From positions 1 to 10,466 of the forward strand of contig CACZSA010000217.1 of the NCBI GenBank assembly GCA_902783705.1: a stretch of 10,466 nt of DNA, read 5' to 3'. The position numbers and the translations under genes are program-made. Below are positions 1 to 6,480 of this stretch, piece by piece (the first letter of the stretch is position 1; each line of letters starts with the position of its first letter). The notes beneath the pieces are model-generated. The model was given only the letters and a program-made list of their open reading frames with translations, searched no databases and was not told the DNA's origin. This DNA is from an uncultured Ruminococcus sp. GTDB lineage: Bacteria > Bacillota > Clostridia > Oscillospirales > CAG-272.

Positions 1-1058
1 CCGCCCTGGATCGCGGCGCCGATGGCGACGCATTCATCCGGGTTGATGCCCTTGAAGGGTTCCTTGCCGATGAAGTTCTTCACGGCGTCCTGCACGGCCG
101 GGATTCTCGTGGAGCCGCCGACGAGGAGGACCTTGTCGATCTGGCCGACGGAGAGACCCGCGTCCGCGAGCGCCTTCTTGGTCGGGCCCATGGTGCGCTC
201 GACGAGGTCGGCGGTCAGCTCGTTGAACTTCGCGCGGGTGAGGGTGGCGTCGAAGTGCTTCGGGCCGGTGGCGTCCGCCGTGATGAACGGCAGGTTGATG
301 TTCGAGGAGGTCACGCCGGAGAGCTCGATCTTCGCCTTTTCGGCCGCTTCCTTCAGTCTCTGCAGCGCCATCTTGTCCTTGCGGAGGTCGATGCCGCCGT
401 TTTCCTTCATGAATTCCTCGGCGATCCAGTCGATGATGCGCTGGTCGAAGTCGTCGCCGCCGAGCTTGGTGTCGCCGTTGGTCGCGAGCACTTCGAACAC
501 GCCGTCGGAGATCTCGAGCAGGGACACGTCGAACGTGCCGCCGCCGAGGTCGAAGACCATAATCTTCTGCTCGGTCGTTTCCTTGTCGACGCCGTAGGCC
601 AGCGCGGCTGCCGTCGGCTCGTTGATGATGCGGAGCACTTCGAGGCCCGCGATCTTGCCCGCGTCCTTGGTCGCCTGACGCTGCGCGTCGGTGAAGTACG
701 CCGGAACGGTGATGACGGCCTGGGAAACGGTGCCGCCGAGGTAAGCTTCCGCGTCCGTCTTCAGCTTCTGAAGGACCATCGCGGAGATTTCCTGCGGGGT
801 GTAGCGCTTGTCGTCGATCGTGACCTTGTAATCGGAGCCCATGTGACGCTTGATGGACGCCACGGTGCGGTCCGGGTTGGTGATGGCCTGACGCTTTGCG
901 ACCTGGCCCACGAGACGCTCGCCGGTCTTGGAGAACGCGACGACGGACGGCGTGGTGCGCGCGCCTTCCGGATTCGGAATGACGACGGGTTCGCCGCCTT
1001 CGAACACGGCGACGCAGGAGTTGGTGGTACCTAAATCTATACCGATGATCTTTGCCAT
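1..1058 (-). CDS. dnaK: Chaperone DnaK (Hsp70), N-terminal 352 codons, cut by window edge
   Basis: Hsp70 chaperone of the cytoplasm: binds unfolded peptides in cycles of ATP hydrolysis, with DnaJ and GrpE as partners. Translating the minus strand from the ATG at 1058 gives almost the whole nucleotide-binding domain. It starts MAKIIGIDLGTTNS (phosphate-1 loop), and continues with IINEPTAAALAYG at about 144-156, DLGGGTFDVS at about 170-179 (phosphate-2), NGDTKLGGDDFD near 194-205, and VGGSTRIP at about 313-320 (adenosine site). The region after residue 70 is short, lacking the insert of about 20 residues found in Gram-negative DnaK, which fits a monoderm host. The ATG is preceded by a GGAGG ribosome binding site. 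The gene is third in the operon, 42 bp after grpE with no visible terminator or promoter between. The substrate-binding half and any dnaJ lie beyond the left edge. No defects seen. Confidence 0.98.
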   Translation of the reverse strand, partial: MAKIIGIDLGTTNSCVAVFEGGEPVVIPNPEGARTTPSVVAFSKTGERLVGQVAKRQAITNPDRTVASIKRHMGSDYKVTIDDKRYTPQEISAMVLQKLKTDAEAYLGGTVSQAVITVPAYFTDAQRQATKDAGKIAGLEVLRIINEPTAAALAYGVDKETTEQKIMVFDLGGGTFDVSLLEISDGVFEVLATNGDTKLGGDDFDQRIIDWIAEEFMKENGGIDLRKDKMALQRLKEAAEKAKIELSGVTSSNINLPFITADATGPKHFDATLTRAKFNELTADLVERTMGPTKKALADAGLSVGQIDKVLLVGGSTRIPAVQDAVKNFIGKEPFKGINPDECVAIGAAIQG

Positions 1059-1100
1059 AGTGATTGCCTCCAATATATAGAAAGAAATTTTTTAACGATG

Positions 1101-1739
1101 TCAGTTTGCCGTCTTGACCATGGCGTAGCGGAGGACCTTGTCCCCGTACTTATAGCCCTGCTGGAGCACCTCGACGATGACGCCCTCTCCGAGCGTTTCG
1201 TCCTCGACGTGCATGACGGCGTTGTGGAGCGCGGGATCGAAGGTCTCTCCCGGCTCGCCGAACGGCGTGACCCCGATCTTCTCGAGGGTCTCGGGCAGCT
1301 TCGAGAGGATCATCGAAAGCCCCTCGGCTACCTTTTCCGCGTCGCCGTCCGCGTATTTCGCGGCGTACTGGAGATTGTCGATCAGGGGGAGCAGTCCGGA
1401 GAGCGTGTCGGAAACGGCGCTCGCGTACACGTTCGTCCGCTCCGCCTGCGTGCGCTTGCGGAAGTTGTCGTACTCCGCCGCGATCCGCAGGACCCGGTCG
1501 TCGAGCTCCTTCGCGCGTTTCTCGGACGCGTCGAGAGCACGCTTTGTCTCTTCGAGCTCGCGTCTGAGCTTTTTGATCTCCCCGCGCCGGCCCTTCGGCT
1601 CCTCCCCGCCGGTCTCCTCCGCCGTATCTTCTGCGGCGGGCTTCTCCGGTGCGGCGTCTGCGGCTTCGACGTCCGGATCCTTCTCCGGTTCGCCTGCTTC
1701 CGCGTCGGTCACGGGCGTTTTCTTTTCTTCATCCATCAT
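1101..1739 (-). CDS. grpE: Nucleotide exchange factor GrpE
   Basis: GrpE releases ADP from DnaK and so resets the chaperone cycle; it works as a dimer in the cytoplasm. The 212-residue product has the family layout. An acidic, probably disordered N-terminus (about 1-55, rich in E, D, A and K) is followed by a long coiled coil (about 60-110, with IKKLRRELEETK and the conserved AAEYDNFRKRT). A C-terminal beta domain carries the diagnostic FDPALHNAVMHVED and GYKYGDKVLRYAMV. Start choice: the frame opens further upstream with a TTG at 1754, but that TTG overlaps the only good ribosome binding site (GGAGAAG). The ATG at 1739, or the adjacent ATG at 1736, sits at normal spacing behind it and is preferred. 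It lies between hrcA and dnaK in the usual order hrcA-grpE-dnaK and should be co-transcribed from the CIRCE-controlled promoter. Confidence 0.96.
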   Translation of the reverse strand: MMDEEKKTPVTDAEAGEPEKDPDVEAADAAPEKPAAEDTAEETGGEEPKGRRGEIKKLRRELEETKRALDASEKRAKELDDRVLRIAAEYDNFRKRTQAERTNVYASAVSDTLSGLLPLIDNLQYAAKYADGDAEKVAEGLSMILSKLPETLEKIGVTPFGEPGETFDPALHNAVMHVEDETLGEGVIVEVLQQGYKYGDKVLRYAMVKTAN

Positions 1740-1788
1740 GATGATCTTCTCCAATGAAATGTGATTTTATGCGCGCGGCCCCGATGCG

Positions 1789-2856
1789 CTACGATTCGCT
1801 GCCGTCTTTGTCCTTCGGCGCGTTGATCGCCTCGGTGATATTCCGCGAGAGGCTGTCGATCGTCGCGATCACCCGGCGGTAGTTCATCCGGGTCGGGCCG
1901 ATGATGCCGATGGCGCCGACGGGCTTGCCGTCCTGCGTCACGGTCTTGAAAACGAGGGTGGAATTGTCCATCACCTTGACGAGATTTTCCCGCCCGATGT
2001 AGATCTGCACCCGGTCGCCGCTGTGCGCCTCGTCCGAGAGCACCTCGAGCAGCTTATCCTTCTTTTCGAAGAGGGCGAGCATTTCGCGCAGGCGGTCCAT
2101 GTCGTAGAATTCCGGGTAGGCGAGGAGGCGGTTGATGCCCTCGAAGCGGAGCTCGCCGCCGTCGAAGCCCGAGATCGTCTCGCACACGGCCCTCACCACG
2201 GGGGACACGAGGTAATCGTATTCGCCCATCATCCGCTCCATCTCCATGATGAGCGGCAGGGTGATCTCCCCGGCGGTCAGTCCGGTGATCTTCGCGTTCA
2301 GCACGCCGGCGAGAAGCGAGGTGGCTTCCGGCGGGATCGCGCGGTTCGAGCGGATGTACTTGGTCTTGACGACGCTGCCGATCAGCATGATGAGCACGGC
2401 GGTCGTGTCGTCGAGCCGCATCAGCTCGAAGCGTCCCACGGCGATGCGCGCCTGGCGGGGACGGAGGGAGAGCGCGGTGTAGTTCGTCAGCTTCGAGGCG
2501 AGCGTGACCGCCGTCTGCATGATGGCGTCCAGCTCGTTCTGCTTCTGACGGAGCGCGCCGCGCAGCTCTTCGATCTCACTTTCCGTAAGGTTGTAGCGGT
2601 CGATGAGCAGGTCGACGTAAAAGCGGTAGCCGGCCTCCGACGGGATGCGTCCCGCCGAGGTGTGGGGCTGTTCGAGATATCCCATCTCCTCGAGCTCCGC
2701 CATCTCGTTCCGGATGGTGGCAGAGGAGCATCCGATCTGCTGATTCTGCGTGAGGAATTTGCTTCCCACCGGCTCGCCGCCCGCGATGTGCGCGTCCACG
2801 ATGGCCTTCAGAATCGCCTTTTTCCGTTCGTTGAGGACTTTTTCGCCCCCGCTCAT
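1789..2856 (-). CDS. hrcA: Heat-inducible transcription repressor HrcA
   Basis: HrcA is the repressor that binds the CIRCE inverted repeat and shuts off class I heat-shock genes until heat or misfolded protein inactivates it. The 355-residue length is normal for the family. The N-terminal winged helix (about 8-75) includes the signature SSATIRNEMAELEEMGYL, followed by the conserved HTSAGRIPSEAGYRFYVD. The C-terminal part ends with the conserved IGIIGPTRMNYRRVI and a final amphipathic stretch. The ATG at 2856 has AGGAGG nine bases upstream. It is the first gene of the operon, and the CIRCE element lies about 60 bp upstream of its start, so it represses itself along with grpE and dnaK. The stop is 49 bp before the chosen grpE start, with no terminator between. 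Confidence 0.98.
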   Translation of the reverse strand: MSGGEKVLNERKKAILKAIVDAHIAGGEPVGSKFLTQNQQIGCSSATIRNEMAELEEMGYLEQPHTSAGRIPSEAGYRFYVDLLIDRYNLTESEIEELRGALRQKQNELDAIMQTAVTLASKLTNYTALSLRPRQARIAVGRFELMRLDDTTAVLIMLIGSVVKTKYIRSNRAIPPEATSLLAGVLNAKITGLTAGEITLPLIMEMERMMGEYDYLVSPVVRAVCETISGFDGGELRFEGINRLLAYPEFYDMDRLREMLALFEKKDKLLEVLSDEAHSGDRVQIYIGRENLVKVMDNSTLVFKTVTQDGKPVGAIGIIGPTRMNYRRVIATIDSLSRNITEAINAPKDKDGSES

Positions 2857-2914
2857 GCTCTTCCGCCTCCTTTTCTTCCGCAGTCGGTCCCGGTTTCCGT
2901 TTTGGGTTCCGGAA

Positions 2915-2941
2915 TTAGCACTTGAATCATCGGAGTGCTAA
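2915..2941 (-). promoter_or_regulatory. CIRCE operator (HrcA binding site)
   Basis: Inverted repeat with arms TTAGCACTT and GAGTGCTAA around a 9-base spacer. The CIRCE consensus is TTAGCACTC-N9-GAGTGCTAA, so one arm is perfect and the other differs only at its last base (T for C). It lies just downstream of the hrcA promoter -10 box, covering the expected start of transcription, the usual place for HrcA repression in Firmicutes. Confidence 0.96.
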
Positions 2942-2952
2942 CCTTTGTCCAT

Positions 2953-2981
2953 AATGTACCATTTTTGGGGCCATCATTCAA
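2953..2981 (-). promoter_or_regulatory. Vegetative promoter of the hrcA operon
   Basis: On the minus strand, TTGAAT (2976-2981) and TACATT (2953-2958) are separated by exactly 17 bases; each matches its sigma-A consensus hexamer at four of six positions. The predicted start site (about 2946) falls at the edge of CIRCE, so bound HrcA would block the polymerase. The position between an upstream terminator and the operator supports the call even though the hexamers are imperfect. Confidence 0.75.
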
Positions 2982-3033
2982 GAACTAAGTGTGAAGTTTT
3001 TGTTAATAATTGATGAATTCGGCTTCCGAACAA

Positions 3034-3067
3034 GAAAAACAGCGGAATCCCATTAGCATTCCGCTGT
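3034..3067 (-). terminator. Rho-independent terminator of the secreted-protein gene
   Basis: A perfect 10-bp stem (ACAGCGGAAT with ATTCCGCTGT, 3039-3048 and 3058-3067) with a 9-base loop. On the minus strand it is followed by a run of five T. It lies 29 bp after the stop of the gene at 3096-4010 and insulates it from the hrcA promoter. Confidence 0.9.
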
Positions 3068-3095
3068 CATGTTTGTTCATTTCGCCCGCATCGGC

Positions 3096-4010
3096 TCACC
3101 GGGATCTTCTCCGGACAGAAAAGCCGCAGCCCAAAGCGCACACGGACGTGACGCTCAACGCTGCGACCAATCCGGGAATGCGGTCGCGGGTATTCGGCGA
3201 TTTCATCGGCGGGGAGGGATCGGGCTTCGCGGGCGCGGTCTGCGGCTCGGTTTTCGTTCCCGTTCCCTTCTGCGCGTCCGGCTTCTCCCCGCCTGCGGAT
3301 TCCTCCTCGGCGTCGACAGCGTAGGAGGTGAGGTCCCCGGTCTTCTCCGCGTACCCGGTGCCGTTCACGATCCAGATATCGGAAAGCGCCGCGCAGGTGT
3401 TGCGGAACGCAAATCCCATGCTCCCGGGCGTGAGGACGAGGACGCTCGTGCGCTCGACGGCGCATGCGGCATCCTCCGTCACGAGCAGCAGGCGATGCAG
3501 CGCGCCGTCCTCGATCGGGATCTTGACCGTGACCCAGAGGCCGCCCTTGATGGCGCGCGCGAGGGCTTCGTCGGGCTCGGAGAAATCATCGATCGTGCCG
3601 TTCGCGCGGATGACGAGGGAGGTGACGTTGGTGGGCTCTTCGCCGCGGCAGGTGAGCAGGAAGGCGAGGGTGCCGTTTTCCCGCCCGGATTCGGTGAACC
3701 GGAAGGAAAACTCGACCGTGTAGGACGTGCCGCGCGCGATCTGCGGGAGGAGGGTGTAGGCGCGCCCGCCGTCGACCGAACGGACGTTCAGCGCGCCGTC
3801 CTTCACGGCGATCTCCGCCTTTTCCGCGGTCGCGGTCCCGGTGACGAGTCCGGATTTCGCGTAATCGGAGACGTCCGCGAAGCTCTGCCGGTAGAGGACC
3901 TCGCCCGCGGGCATATCCTCGCTCCACGGCTCCGCGGCGAGGGCCAAAGAAGACAAAAAGGAGGCGAAAAGAAGAAGAAACGCGAGGATGACGCAGACGC
4001 TGCTTCTCAT
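3096..4010 (-). CDS. Secreted beta-sandwich-like protein with degenerate sortase-type C-terminus
   Basis: No named family recognised. Residues 1-25 are a clear signal peptide (MRSSVCVILAFLLLFASF, then a small-residue LALA cleavage region). Residues about 36-220 alternate beta strands (for example YTVEFSFRFTES, LWVTVKIPI, MGFAFRNTCAALSDIWIVNGTGY) in a pattern like concanavalin/LamG-type jelly rolls. That resemblance is by eye and is an inference. Residues 230-270 are a low-complexity linker rich in E, K, P, T and G. The C-terminus has SPNTRD (271-276), a hydrophobic helix (about 277-298) and RRRSR: the layout of a sortase substrate, or else a plain membrane anchor. The ATG at 4010 was chosen over an in-frame upstream start because AGGAGG lies four bases before it and the signal peptide begins there; the upstream start would also lie on the promoter -35 box. 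Single-gene unit with its own promoter and terminator, downstream of the sigma factor unit. Confidence 0.8.
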   Translation of the reverse strand: MRSSVCVILAFLLLFASFLSSLALAAEPWSEDMPAGEVLYRQSFADVSDYAKSGLVTGTATAEKAEIAVKDGALNVRSVDGGRAYTLLPQIARGTSYTVEFSFRFTESGRENGTLAFLLTCRGEEPTNVTSLVIRANGTIDDFSEPDEALARAIKGGLWVTVKIPIEDGALHRLLLVTEDAACAVERTSVLVLTPGSMGFAFRNTCAALSDIWIVNGTGYAEKTGDLTSYAVDAEEESAGGEKPDAQKGTGTKTEPQTAPAKPDPSPPMKSPNTRDRIPGLVAALSVTSVCALGCGFSVRRRSR

Positions 4011-4047
4011 ACGGCCTCCTGGATATGCTCGAAGAATTCCACCTCCT

Positions 4048-4076
4048 ATTATATGCAAAATCCACCTCTGCGTCAA
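4048..4076 (-). promoter_or_regulatory. Strong sigma-A promoter for the secreted-protein gene
   Basis: TTGACG (4071-4076) and a perfect TATAAT (4048-4053) are 17 bases apart on the minus strand, 38 bp upstream of the ATG at 4010. The spacer contains GCAGAGGTGGATTTT, which closely resembles sequence upstream of the sigma factor gene at 6184-6204. Confidence 0.88.
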
Positions 4077-4124
4077 GGGCTTTCGACCAAATTCGGCAAA
4101 AAATTCCGGGAAATGCGCATGGGA

Positions 4125-5585
4125 TCACGGGGTGAACTGGAGCGCCGAATAAAAGGACCTGAACGTGCGGTCCCCCACCCACGCGGAGGACGGACGCTGG
4201 TGTGAGAGCGCCGTGGTGCGGGGGTAGACAAACCGGGAAATCTGATGCGTATAGTTATACCATTCGCTCACGTTCCTCCCCTCGGGCACCGTCAGCGCAT
4301 AGGAGACATAGCCCCGCATCCGCCTGCCCTGCCTGTCTGGCGAGAACTCCCCGACAATCTCCGCCGCCTCTTCCGTGAAAGAGCTGAAGAAGAACGAAGT
4401 AACCCCGCCGGAGAGCAGCTGCCGTCCGAGGAAGGCATAGTCTGCCGAATAGGTCGTCCCATCCCGGTCGACCAGCAGGCGTCCGCCCACCTCGCCGCGG
4501 ATGCAGTCTTCGTCCCGTCCGCCGCGCTCCCACAGATGGATGCAGTCCGTTCCTCTGACGCGCGGCGCCTCGATCCACTCGAAGCGGAGGATGACTCTGC
4601 ACGAGATCCCCTCCCCGCCGTCCTCCGGCATGCGGAGTCCGATATTGGTGAACCGGATCACCCCGCCGTCCGGGCTCTCCTCCTCGGAGACCTTCACCAC
4701 CGCCCTCTCCGCGCCGCGGCATGCGAGGAGATCGTCCTCCGTCAGGTCGTCCAGGACTGTCTGCGGAATGCCGAGATCTTCGAGTTCCCGGACCGCGTCT
4801 TCCGCTTCGGGGGAACGGGCCGTCAGCGGCTGCCAGTTCATCGGGAGGCGCGCACAGAGGATCCCGGTCACCGTCAGCCCGGCGGCGAGGACGATCAGCA
4901 TCGCTGCGGCAAGGCTCCGGTCGCTCACACGCACGGGCGCGGTCCGGATTGCGTACTCCGCCTCCTCGAACTCCGCCGCCGCCGAGAACAGCGCGCGAAG
5001 GAGCATGACATACGAGCCGAGAAAGAGGACCACGAGAAGGGTCCCACCCGTAAAGTTCGGCGCGATCACCGCAAGCACAAAGACGACGGCATGCCAGACG
5101 AAGAGTCCGAGGGCCGCCGGAACGGATGCGTCCAGTCCCGATGCGCGGCGAACGGCAGAAAGACCGCGTCCGAGCGCGAAAACCTCGATCAGCAGCAGAA
5201 CGCCGTAAACGACCGAGAGGGCTTTCCACAGGCCCGTCTCCGCCGTCTCCGCGCCGCCCGGCAGGTTCAAGAGGATCAGCCATGACCAGAAATAGGCCGC
5301 GCGTCCCCACGCACATCCATAGGCCGTCCCGAACCATCCGTTCTCACGGGACAGCGCACGCAACCCGAGGAGGGAGAGGAGATGTCCCGCAGCGGGCAAC
5401 AGATACGGAAGCCACCCGATTTTCAGCGTGATCCCGCAGAGGGAGAGGCCGATCAGCACGCAGCGCACCGCCCGCCGGGAGGGATTCGCCGCGCGTACGG
5501 CTTCCTCGGGCGGCAGGGATTCATCCGCGAGGGAGGAGATCAGCGCCTCGTCAAAGCGTTCGTCCGCCCTGTTCCGATCCGTCAT
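4125..5585 (-). CDS. Multi-pass membrane protein with large extracytoplasmic domain, partner of the sigma factor
   Basis: Family not recognised by name. The 486-residue protein has a short charged cytoplasmic N-terminus (1-37, with DEALISSLADESLPPEE) and about six or seven hydrophobic segments (near 38-55, 58-75, 95-110, 119-138, 155-175, 181-200 and 224-245). A soluble domain of about 240 residues follows and is probably outside the membrane. That domain contains LEDLGIPQTVLDDLTEDD and several predicted beta strands, with no catalytic motif I can name. The start is set by an ATGA overlap: its ATG at 5585 shares bases with the stop of the sigma factor gene, and GGGAGGTG lies just upstream. 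Such translational coupling is typical of sigma/anti-sigma or sigma/sensor pairs, so a role in sensing or in controlling the sigma factor is a reasonable inference. It has no zinc-finger anti-sigma motif (HxxxCxxC), so it is not a standard ZAS anti-sigma factor. Confidence 0.82.
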   Translation of the reverse strand: MTDRNRADERFDEALISSLADESLPPEEAVRAANPSRRAVRCVLIGLSLCGITLKIGWLPYLLPAAGHLLSLLGLRALSRENGWFGTAYGCAWGRAAYFWSWLILLNLPGGAETAETGLWKALSVVYGVLLLIEVFALGRGLSAVRRASGLDASVPAALGLFVWHAVVFVLAVIAPNFTGGTLLVVLFLGSYVMLLRALFSAAAEFEEAEYAIRTAPVRVSDRSLAAAMLIVLAAGLTVTGILCARLPMNWQPLTARSPEAEDAVRELEDLGIPQTVLDDLTEDDLLACRGAERAVVKVSEEESPDGGVIRFTNIGLRMPEDGGEGISCRVILRFEWIEAPRVRGTDCIHLWERGGRDEDCIRGEVGGRLLVDRDGTTYSADYAFLGRQLLSGGVTSFFFSSFTEEAAEIVGEFSPDRQGRRMRGYVSYALTVPEGRNVSEWYNYTHQISRFVYPRTTALSHQRPSSAWVGDRTFRSFYSALQFTP

Positions 5586-6127
5586 TCGAGCTCACCTCCC
5601 AGCCGTTTCCGCAATTTCTTCCGTATGCGGTATAATCGTCCCTCTGCCGCGCGGACCGTCAGACCGACCTCCGCCGCGATCTGTTCGGTCGGCTGACAAT
5701 AGTAATATTTTCGCCAGAAAAGATCCCGCTCGGATTTCGGGAGGGAGGCCACCGCGTCGAGAAGGATCCGGCGTCTCTCCGCGGCAAGAACGGCCTCCTC
5801 CGGCGCAGTCTCCGGCAGAGCCTCCTCCTCCGTCTCCGAGAAATCCGAAGTTTCCGCCGCCCTGCGCAGCTTTCTCGCCCGGGTGAGCGCGGCGTTGCGG
5901 GTGAGTGCCGTCAGCCATGCCGTGAAGGACCCGCGTCCCTCGTCGTAGGCGTCGATCTTCTGCCACACGAGGAGGAGCGCGTCGTTGAGGCATTCCTCCC
6001 GGTCCCGCGCATCGGAGAGGATCGGCGCGATGATATAGCGCATGAGCGGGGAAAAACGGCGCGACAAAGCCTCCGCGCCCGCCTCGTCCCGCGCGAGAAG
6101 AAGCCGGATGATCTCCCGCTCGTCCAT
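5582..6127 (-). CDS. ECF-type RNA polymerase sigma factor
   Basis: The 181-residue protein has the two-domain layout of group 4 (ECF) sigma-70 factors. Region 2 spans about 24-86, with the DREECLNDALLLVWQKID core (-10 recognition and core binding) and FTAWLTALTRNAALTRARK. An acidic linker covers about 92-112. Region 4 spans about 118-176, with the helix-turn-helix TEQIAAEVGLTVRAAEGRLYRIRKKLRKRL that reads the -35 box. It should direct RNA polymerase to a small set of promoters in response to a signal. The ATG at 6127 has GGGAGGGG just upstream. It is first in a two-gene unit with the membrane protein, overlapping it by four bases. A TATAAT box lies about 40 bp upstream. No anti-sigma gene of a known class is in view. 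The exact ECF group cannot be assigned from reading alone. Confidence 0.92.
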   Translation of the reverse strand: MDEREIIRLLLARDEAGAEALSRRFSPLMRYIIAPILSDARDREECLNDALLLVWQKIDAYDEGRGSFTAWLTALTRNAALTRARKLRRAAETSDFSETEEEALPETAPEEAVLAAERRRILLDAVASLPKSERDLFWRKYYYCQPTEQIAAEVGLTVRAAEGRLYRIRKKLRKRLGGELE

Positions 6128-6165
6128 GCGAACCCCTCCCTTCTCCGTTTTTTTCCTTTATCTCT

Positions 6166-6204
6166 ATTATACGCAAAAAAATGAAAAATCCCACGCCTCT
6201 GCGT
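6166..6204 (-). promoter_or_regulatory. Promoter region of the sigma factor gene
   Basis: A perfect TATAAT (6166-6171) lies about 39 bp before the ATG at 6127. At the -35 distance there is only GTGGGA (6189-6194), a poor match to TTGACA. The stretch 6184-6204 reads ACGCAGAGG then CGTGGGATTTTT, nearly repeating the upstream sequence of the secreted-protein gene (4057-4073). A weak -35 with a conserved upstream block suggests activator or alternative sigma control, but this is inference. Confidence 0.55.
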
Positions 6205-6288
6205 AATTTTTACCGGATTTTCCCGATTTTTCCATCTCCGCCGTCCGAGCGCGCGTCAGAATTCCGCGAGGTTTTTTCACAAAAGCCC

Positions 6289-6317
6289 TTTACAACCCGG
6301 GATTTTTGTGCTATAAT
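6289..6317 (+). promoter_or_regulatory. Strong extended -10 promoter for the tRNA gene
   Basis: TTTACA (6289-6294) and TATAAT (6312-6317) with a 17-base spacer ending in TGC, an extended -10 motif. The expected transcript start is near 6324, about 30 bp upstream of the mature tRNA 5' end. Confidence 0.88.
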
Positions 6318-6353
6318 ATCCTTCGCGCGAAGGGAGAGATCCCAACGCCATAC

Positions 6354-6428
6354 CCGCCCTTAGCTCAGCCCGGATAGAGTACCGGATTCCGATTCCGATG
6401 GTCGTGGGTTCAAATCCCTCAGGGCGGG
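6354..6428 (+). tRNA. tRNA-Arg (anticodon CCG)
   Basis: A full cloverleaf can be drawn. The acceptor stem CCGCCCT/AGGGCGG is perfect over 7 bp, with discriminator G. TA is followed by a D-stem GCTC/GAGT (one G-U pair) and a D-loop with GG and A20, typical of arginine tRNAs. The anticodon stem CCGGA/TCCGA encloses loop TTCCGAT, so the anticodon is CCG at 6389-6391, which reads CGG. The T-arm has the normal TTCAAAT loop. No CCA is encoded, so it must be added enzymatically. Two stem pairs are mismatched: C-A at 27-43 and T-T at 50-64. CGG is a plausible frequent codon in this GC-rich genome. It stands alone between its own promoter and terminator. Confidence 0.9.
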
Positions 6429-6434
6429 GACGTC

Positions 6435-6474
6435 GCCGCATGGTCAGACCGACCGTGCGGCTTTTTGTTTTTTT
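6435..6474 (+). terminator. Rho-independent terminator of the tRNA gene
   Basis: An 11-bp stem (GCCGCATGGTC, 6435-6445, with GACCGTGCGGC, 6451-6461; one T-G pair) with a 5-base loop. It is followed by TTTTTG and seven more T. It starts six bases after the mature tRNA 3' end. Confidence 0.93.
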
Positions 6475-6480
6475 CAACTC

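Noticed and set aside
1740..1754. Upstream TTG as the grpE start
   Set aside because: It overlaps the only ribosome binding site, which is correctly placed for the ATG at 1739 or 1736.
3069..4205. A 378-codon open frame on the plus strand
   Set aside because: Lies opposite the secreted-protein gene, crosses its terminator and promoter, and is rich in R/G/E without domain structure.
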